Assembly: GCA_035048815.1 (NCBI GenBank)
Contig: JAUCBN010000023.1
Location: forward strand, 2,053,501-2,117,500
Direction of reading: 5' to 3'
From: Abelmoschus esculentus
Taxonomy: Eukaryota; Streptophyta; Magnoliopsida; Malvales; Malvaceae
DNA: 64,000 bases
Shown: positions 58,740 through 64,000 of the stretch, in pieces
How positions within the stretch are numbered: the first letter of the stretch is position 1
Layout: each line of letters starts with the position of its first letter
Position numbers and translations under genes: made by a program
Notes under the pieces: generated by a model
Told to the model about the DNA's origin: nothing
Databases searched by the model: none
The model's input: only the letters and a program-made list of their open reading frames with translations

Positions 58740-61700
58740 CGGTTCATTTTCTTTTAAAATGACAAATTATAATAAAACCCACCACATGCAAAAGTAGTGA
58801 GTAAAACAAGTAACGTAGATGTGTTTCCAAGTGGTGTCGTGACTTAGCAGATGCTTTTGTTTCCTAAATCATATAGAACAGATTTTTGTAATCACTAATC
58901 ACTACGCCTGACTTTGCACCCATGTGACAGGATGCACACATCTTTCTCTAATTTTTCCATATAAAAACAGATACATTATCCTTGTATTTTTACAAAATAT
59001 TAGAGTATTACTTCGATAACACGATTACGGTTTATCGACGAATACGTAGATCGTAAATAAAATAAGATAGATTATTAATTATTTAAATTCGATTTGGTCA
59101 ATACTTGATTGGATTGGATTAGATTGGAGTTTAAACTTAACTTGGATTTTTAACGAATTGAATTGAACTCAATACTAATAAGTTCAACTTGAGTTCTTAA
59201 CGAGTCGAGTCAAACTCAATACTATTCGAACTTGACTCATTTACACCCAGGTCCACAGGTTCAAATCCATACACATGAAAAGTTTTTTATCGATTATGAT
59301 CTCGTTTGTTTAAGTCTCGAAAGCTATTTTAAGTTCTGTTCAAAATTAAAAGATGAAACCTTAAATATGTAATTCTCTAATTAAAACTTTTTGATTAGGC
59401 TCGTAAACGAATCGAATACATACGAACGAGGGTTTGTTCATGTTCGTTCATTCAATTTTAACCAAATAAAATTTTGAACATGAACATAATTTTTTGTCCG
59501 TGTTTGTTTGTTAAAGAATATAACTTGTCCGTGTTCGTTTATTATAATGATAAATGAATATAAAGGAACACAAACGAACATTGTGTAGTGTTTAATTTTT
59601 TTCCTAAGAAGTCTGGAATCTTACACATTGAGTATTGTTTATTTTCCCTTTTTTTAGTTCATATTTTTAATATATATTTTAAAAAAAGATTAATTATAAC
59701 TTTTATTATGAAAAATGATAAATATAAAAAAAATATATGTGAATAAGTTTAAATAAATATAAACAAATAAAATATCGAACATTTATGAACGTAAATGAAT
59801 GTAATGACTTTTCTTTTACTATTTCATCCCCACCTTGATTTTGTATATATTTGTTTTTCAAAAACACAACATAATAGCTGCAATAATATCTTCTTTGTAG
59901 ATCATGAAACATAAATTTGTCCAGTGATGACATGGAAGACCCGGCAGCCGGCGGGAAACCTTTTAAATGGAATCATAAGCGTTAACGAATCTAACTATAA
60001 TCTTTAACTTTAAATCCTAAACCCATTAATTTAAAGAGGAGACACTAATAGAGAATCGATTGGAGGTAAACGATTTATATCCCGTATGTAAAGGCACAAA
60101 AACGAAAAAGAGAATTTCTATCAAAACTACATGGGGTGGGGAGGGGAAATCGTCTCCACCTCCGAAGATTTTTTTTATTTTTGTTTCATGTTTAATTTTT
60201 TTAATTATTTTTTATGAATTTACCCCATATTTCTAAACATTTATGTTTTGTCACCCTTAACCCCAAATTCTAACTCCGTCTTTGATGATCCATATATAAA
60301 ATATATATTCATCTTAAGAATTTTTAATTTAAATAATTTTATCCGTAAAATATATACATATTATCATCGAAAGATAAAAAAAAAATATGAACCATATTAT
60401 ATTTAAAAAAAATGTTGATTTGCTGTGACTGACGGTTGATTTGCTTTTTTTGTTACTATACTTGTTTAGTTACAACGGCAAATCCTTTTTCCCCTGCAGT
60501 ATTTGTACTAATCTGTCTCTTTTTAATATGGGAATATGGAATCTCGTCCGTCCATTTTTAATTAAGAGGTAATTAGATGGATTAAGGACCACAATTTTTG
60601 GGGTTTGGATAAATTAATTAAAGTTAGCATCGTTTTAGTGCTGGCTCTCTGGCTAGAAAATTATATGGGAAGAATATACATAATCCTCGATCTCTATTTA
60701 TGTCTTTTTATTATTTTATTTAAAATAAAATAATAAGTTTAAAGATTATGATTGAGAGTATAATTTGATATAAAATCTAATGAACGAAATTATTTATAGG
60801 AAAAATTATATTATGAGTAATTTTCACCACGCATCCATGAGATCAACCACTAAAAATCACATATCACTTTTTCTATGTCATATATTTTCCCAAGTGAATC
60901 TTCACTCATATTTAATGGTTGGTCCCATGAATAACGCGGTAAGACTTAACCATGATATAATTTCTCTTAATTATATAATAAATAGATTTTTTAAAATAAT
61001 TCATCTCTAGAAAGAGAAAATTATTTTTTGTTGTCCTCTCAGTTTCTTAGGTTTTATCCCGACTAATCTGGATAGAGTCGTATCACACACTTGATTTTAA
61101 TAGACGTGTCTTTCAACGATAATTTTATACATACATAAAACCTTAAACTCAAAACTTACTCAAATAATATTAAATTATTTATTATTTAGATCAATCTATC
61201 GATAAAAAAAACTATTCTTACAATGCATTAAAATATAAACCAAAGCAAAATCCAAACCCATATACTAAATAAATATTCATACCAACGTTCTATAAACTCC
61301 AAGCCGTCCAAATTTTTTTGAATCTGACCCTGCAGCTGAAATATATTATTAAAAAAAAATAAACTCCTCAGCTGTCTAAGCATTTTCTAGGATTCTCTAG
61401 CTGTCTTTTTCTTATGATTTCCTACAAAACAAGTAGATGGTTTTGATGGGAATTAACTGACAACTAAGTCTCCTTTTAATTACAGATTTATGTGTCCTTT
61501 TGATGTGATTAAGGAACAATTAATGGTGTTGGGTGTCAAAATATTACTCCAAACTACTACTAATAATTCACATAATATAATATTTATCTTAATTATTGCA
61601 TCAAATGATTGAAAATGATTGGAAACAGGGTCATATTTATTTGAGGGTCAAGGGGTCTAGGTTCTTGGCACTAATTTTAAATAGTTAAATGATTTGATTT

Positions 61701-63060
61701 TTGTAAAAATAAATATATAAATTAAAAAATATAAAATTTTATTAAATATTTAATTAAAAATAATTGAATTAAAAAAATCGGTTTACGCCTTTAAATTTTC
61801 GGTATATTAATAATTTAGAATCTTATAAATTTAATTATTATATAAATCTGATCTTATACCCTGAATTTTGAGTTTAAATACTTATTATTTTTTATTTTTA
61901 AAAATTAATATTTTATTGTCTCCTAATGTTTGATCTTAACATCGTTCCTAGTTCCTACATGTATTCTTTAGTTTATGTTTTTTTTTTAATATTTAGAGCT
62001 TTTCGAGCAACTTTTCTTTAAAATTATAATAATAATGAAAGAAATTATCAAACATTATGTTTAGGACAACATAATAAATATTTATAGTACTTGATTTAAA
62101 TTAATCGAGTAATAATTGGTTTCATGCGATAATTCGTTAGATCTCTTAATAAAGGTTAAGAGTTTAAATTTTTAACATTATTAATAAAATAAACTGAATT
62201 TAAAGAATTACACCCCTAATGAACCTTTACAGTATCTGATCTGAATTAATCAATCAAATATCGAGAATTATAAAATACCTAAATCAACTTAGTTGTTGAC
62301 ATGAAATTGTATGATTTGAGTCCTACCATCTATAGAAGATCTTCCCAATCAATTCACAACAATAAAGGATAGAGACATAGGAAGATGGTAGGTTACATTG
62401 GGGAAGTAAACCAAACAAAGATTCCAAAGTTATAAAATATGGTTTTGGTGAGCCATGAACTATATATTATATGACGGTTCAAAAAGCACTTTTTGATCAT
62501 AAAAGTGCTTCAATATTTAAAAGAGGATTAGGACAAAAGTACTTTAAACAATATTCTTCAACAAAAGTACTGTTAAACTATATCGTTATTTAACGGTAAT
62601 TTCGTCGATCGAAACATTAACAGTATAAATTATGGTATTACTCAGAACCACACCAATAACGAGCGATAATGATCATAATTTAACAATTAACGGTTAATAA
62701 CGGTGATAACGATCCGTTATTCCTGTTATTGTATTGTTATTTCAAAAACTATTAGAAAAGCAAGAACCACCAATCAAATGTCATTTAGAGAGTTTTAAAA
62801 ATTAAAAAAATATATATAAATAAATTTATTATATTTATACCTATAATGATTTGCATTAAGTTGTTGGAATTCAAAAAAATCACAACCGCAATTTCTACAA
62901 CAACCGTAACAATAATTGTTATGTCCACAATCGCAACATACACGACGTCACTAGAAACACGACCGTAAACGTTTTTTAAATCCTTGAATATTAATATATG
63001 TTGCATAAAATCGTTAATTACACAAAAAAGTATAAATGATTTTTGTTCCTTCTCTCCATT
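58740..63060. other. AT-rich spacer between second SAUR and BPC gene
   Basis: No gene is recognised over 4.3 kb. Contents: AACTCGA-type sequence (59140-59250), a box B-like GGTTCAAATCC at about 59259, CGAACA(C/T)-rich sequence (59400-59600) with repeated GTTCGTTCATT/AACGAACA phrases in both orientations, a family-1 MITE (60797-60968), and a region near 62580-62960 rich in AACGGT/ATTGTT-type short repeats. Confidence 0.5.
60797..60968. mobile_element. Long-TIR MITE family 1, copy 3
   Basis: The left arm is AGGAAAAATTATATTATGAG, TTTTCACCACGCATCCATGA, GATCAACCACTAAAAATCAC. The right arm in reverse is AGAGAAATTATATCATGGTT, TTACCGCGTTATTCATGGG, ACCAACCATTAAATATGAG. The arms match over about 65 bp. 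Related copies lie at 14830 and 28134. AATTAT-containing sequence flanks both ends but an exact duplication is not clear. Confidence 0.75.
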
Positions 63061-63069
63061 CCATGCTGC

Positions 63070-63158
63070 TCAAAACCAGGGGATGATTCATGAATATTTT
63101 CCCAGCTAAATATGCCAATTGAATCTTAGTTATTGTTCAAAACCAGGGGATGATTCAT
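63070..63158. repeat. 22-bp direct repeat pair downstream of BPC
   Basis: TCAAAACCAGGGGATGATTCAT occurs identically at 63070-63091 and 63137-63158, 67 bp apart, in sequence less AT-rich than the spacer. It may lie in the 3' untranslated region of the minus-strand BPC gene. The intervening sequence is not repeated. Confidence 0.75.
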
Positions 63159-63469
63159 TAAAGTACAACAATAGGTTTCAGATACAATACTTTAGAATTG
63201 AGCTATAGGCAAACATTGACAACCCCATCAGTTTTCCTAGATTGGATAAGACCATATCATATAACCTTTATCCTCTCTTTTCAATGCCAGTCTGCTAATG
63301 GAGGATCAAAGAGAGATCAGAGGGGATGTTTTGAAGTACACCCAAAATTATGTTGCCATTACCTACCTAGTATTCCTATGGTTATTCCCGGATCACTTAA
63401 AACATGTCGTCGAACGACTGTTATATAGTTCTCCATAACTTCCGATTTGCATTTGGTATTTTAAACAAC

Positions 63470-64000
63470 TCACTTGATGGTGATGTAGCGGTTTGTCCCA
63501 TGCTTGGCCCAATGGTGCTTAAGATCGACAGGATCGGACAAATCATAACCTTCCGCTGCAAGCCGAGTAAGCAGCTTGTTGAAAGCACTTCCACTCATCT
63601 TTCTGCCACCGATCCGGGCATGTTTTTTGTTTGGAACTGCTGGCAAAGGATACATAGACAAGGAGGTTGTGCAACATGAAGATTGCCACCCGCCGTTTCC
63701 CCATTTATAGCACTGTCTTAGGACTCCGGTGCATGAACAAACAGGTGGTGACATGATTGACTCGTTGAAGACCACTTGATTCAACCCTAGATCCTTACCT
63801 TTCCAATCGTGTTTTGTTGTAATTAACAGTTTGTTGTGATCATCACCGGTACCACCCACATCTTGTGCACCCTTCCACTCGTGTGACTTGCCAGTCATAG
63901 TCTTGTTTGTGTCCTCGTTTTCTTGTTTTACCTTTTTTGGAGTCTTTGAAGCCTTCTTGTTAGGTGCAACTACCTTGACCTCTTTCGCTCGTTTACCCTG
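63470..64000 (-). CDS. BBR/BPC GAGA-binding transcription factor (3' part)
   Basis: C-terminal part of a BARLEY B RECOMBINANT/BASIC PENTACYSTEINE protein, plant factors that bind GA-repeat DNA and recruit chromatin regulators such as PRC2 to homeotic genes. The gene is cut by the right edge; the frame is open through 64000 with no start in view. The visible part begins with a lysine-rich stretch (KKASKTPKKVKQENED), as in class II members (BPC4/BPC6). It continues with NQVVFNESIMSPPVCSCTGV, LRQCYKWGNGGWQSSCCTTS, LSMYPLP, ARIGGRKMSGSAFNKLLTRLAAEGYDL and ends HWAKHGTNRYITIK. The conserved pentacysteine residues are present. The family motif DLKDHWAKHG reads DLKHHWAKHG here. Confidence 0.93.
   Translation of the reverse strand, partial: QGKRAKEVKVVAPNKKASKTPKKVKQENEDTNKTMTGKSHEWKGAQDVGGTGDDHNKLLITTKHDWKGKDLGLNQVVFNESIMSPPVCSCTGVLRQCYKWGNGGWQSSCCTTSLSMYPLPAVPNKKHARIGGRKMSGSAFNKLLTRLAAEGYDLSDPVDLKHHWAKHGTNRYITIK

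Noticed and set aside
1..64000. LTR retrotransposon, Helitron, CRISPR array, rRNA or intact tRNA gene
   Set aside because: I looked for long direct terminal repeats with primer-binding sites, reverse transcriptase frames, spaced identical repeats and cloverleaf-forming sequence and found no convincing example; only the LINE relic has retroelement coding sequence.

Overview
This is a gene-sparse, very AT-rich piece of a flowering-plant nuclear genome. All protein genes are plant families, most are split by short GT-AG introns, and the spacers are packed with small transposon relics. Family content fits a eudicot (Malvaceae such as cotton would fit), but that is inference; nothing here fixes the species. 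No operon, plasmid, CRISPR or bacterial feature is present.

Layout, left to right: a BOI-type RING E3 ligase gene (minus, 2038-2798); the retromer subunit VPS35 in 22 exons (plus, 6931-13746); the ER-resident HSP90 endoplasmin/GRP94 in 15 exons with a KDEL tail and a textbook ER-stress element in its promoter (plus, 15865-19805); the BRE/BRCC45 subunit of the BRISC/BRCA1-A deubiquitinase complexes in 13 exons (plus, 23639-26817); a broken beta-tubulin fragment (27330-27800); an unrecognised 279-residue plant protein (minus, 28919-30031); a Myb/SANT-like protein (plus, 32322-33337); an HVA22/TB2-DP1 ER-shaping protein (plus, 36016-37461); a LINE RNase H relic carrying a dimeric SINE (about 38090-38805); a SAUR gene (plus, 44785-45114); a filament-like plant protein gene (FPP) with one in-frame TGA (minus, 48558-52348); a second SAUR (minus, 57554-57982); and the 3' part of a BBR/BPC GAGA-binding factor running off the right edge (minus, from 63470).

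The genes are independent, each with its own promoter. Three relate loosely to the endomembrane system (VPS35 recycling, endoplasmin folding, HVA22 ER shaping), but nothing in the sequence suggests that this neighbourhood is functional.

The more unusual material is in the spacers and in single-gene defects: a tRNA-derived SINE family with at least five copies, one flanked by a perfect 14-bp target-site duplication and one a tandem dimer; several MITE families with two or more copies each; a premature TGA at codon 432 of an otherwise intact FPP gene; and a perfect CCAAT-N9-CCACG element upstream of endoplasmin. I found no clear candidate for a wholly new biological system. All exon boundaries were placed by eye from splice consensus, reading frame and family conservation.
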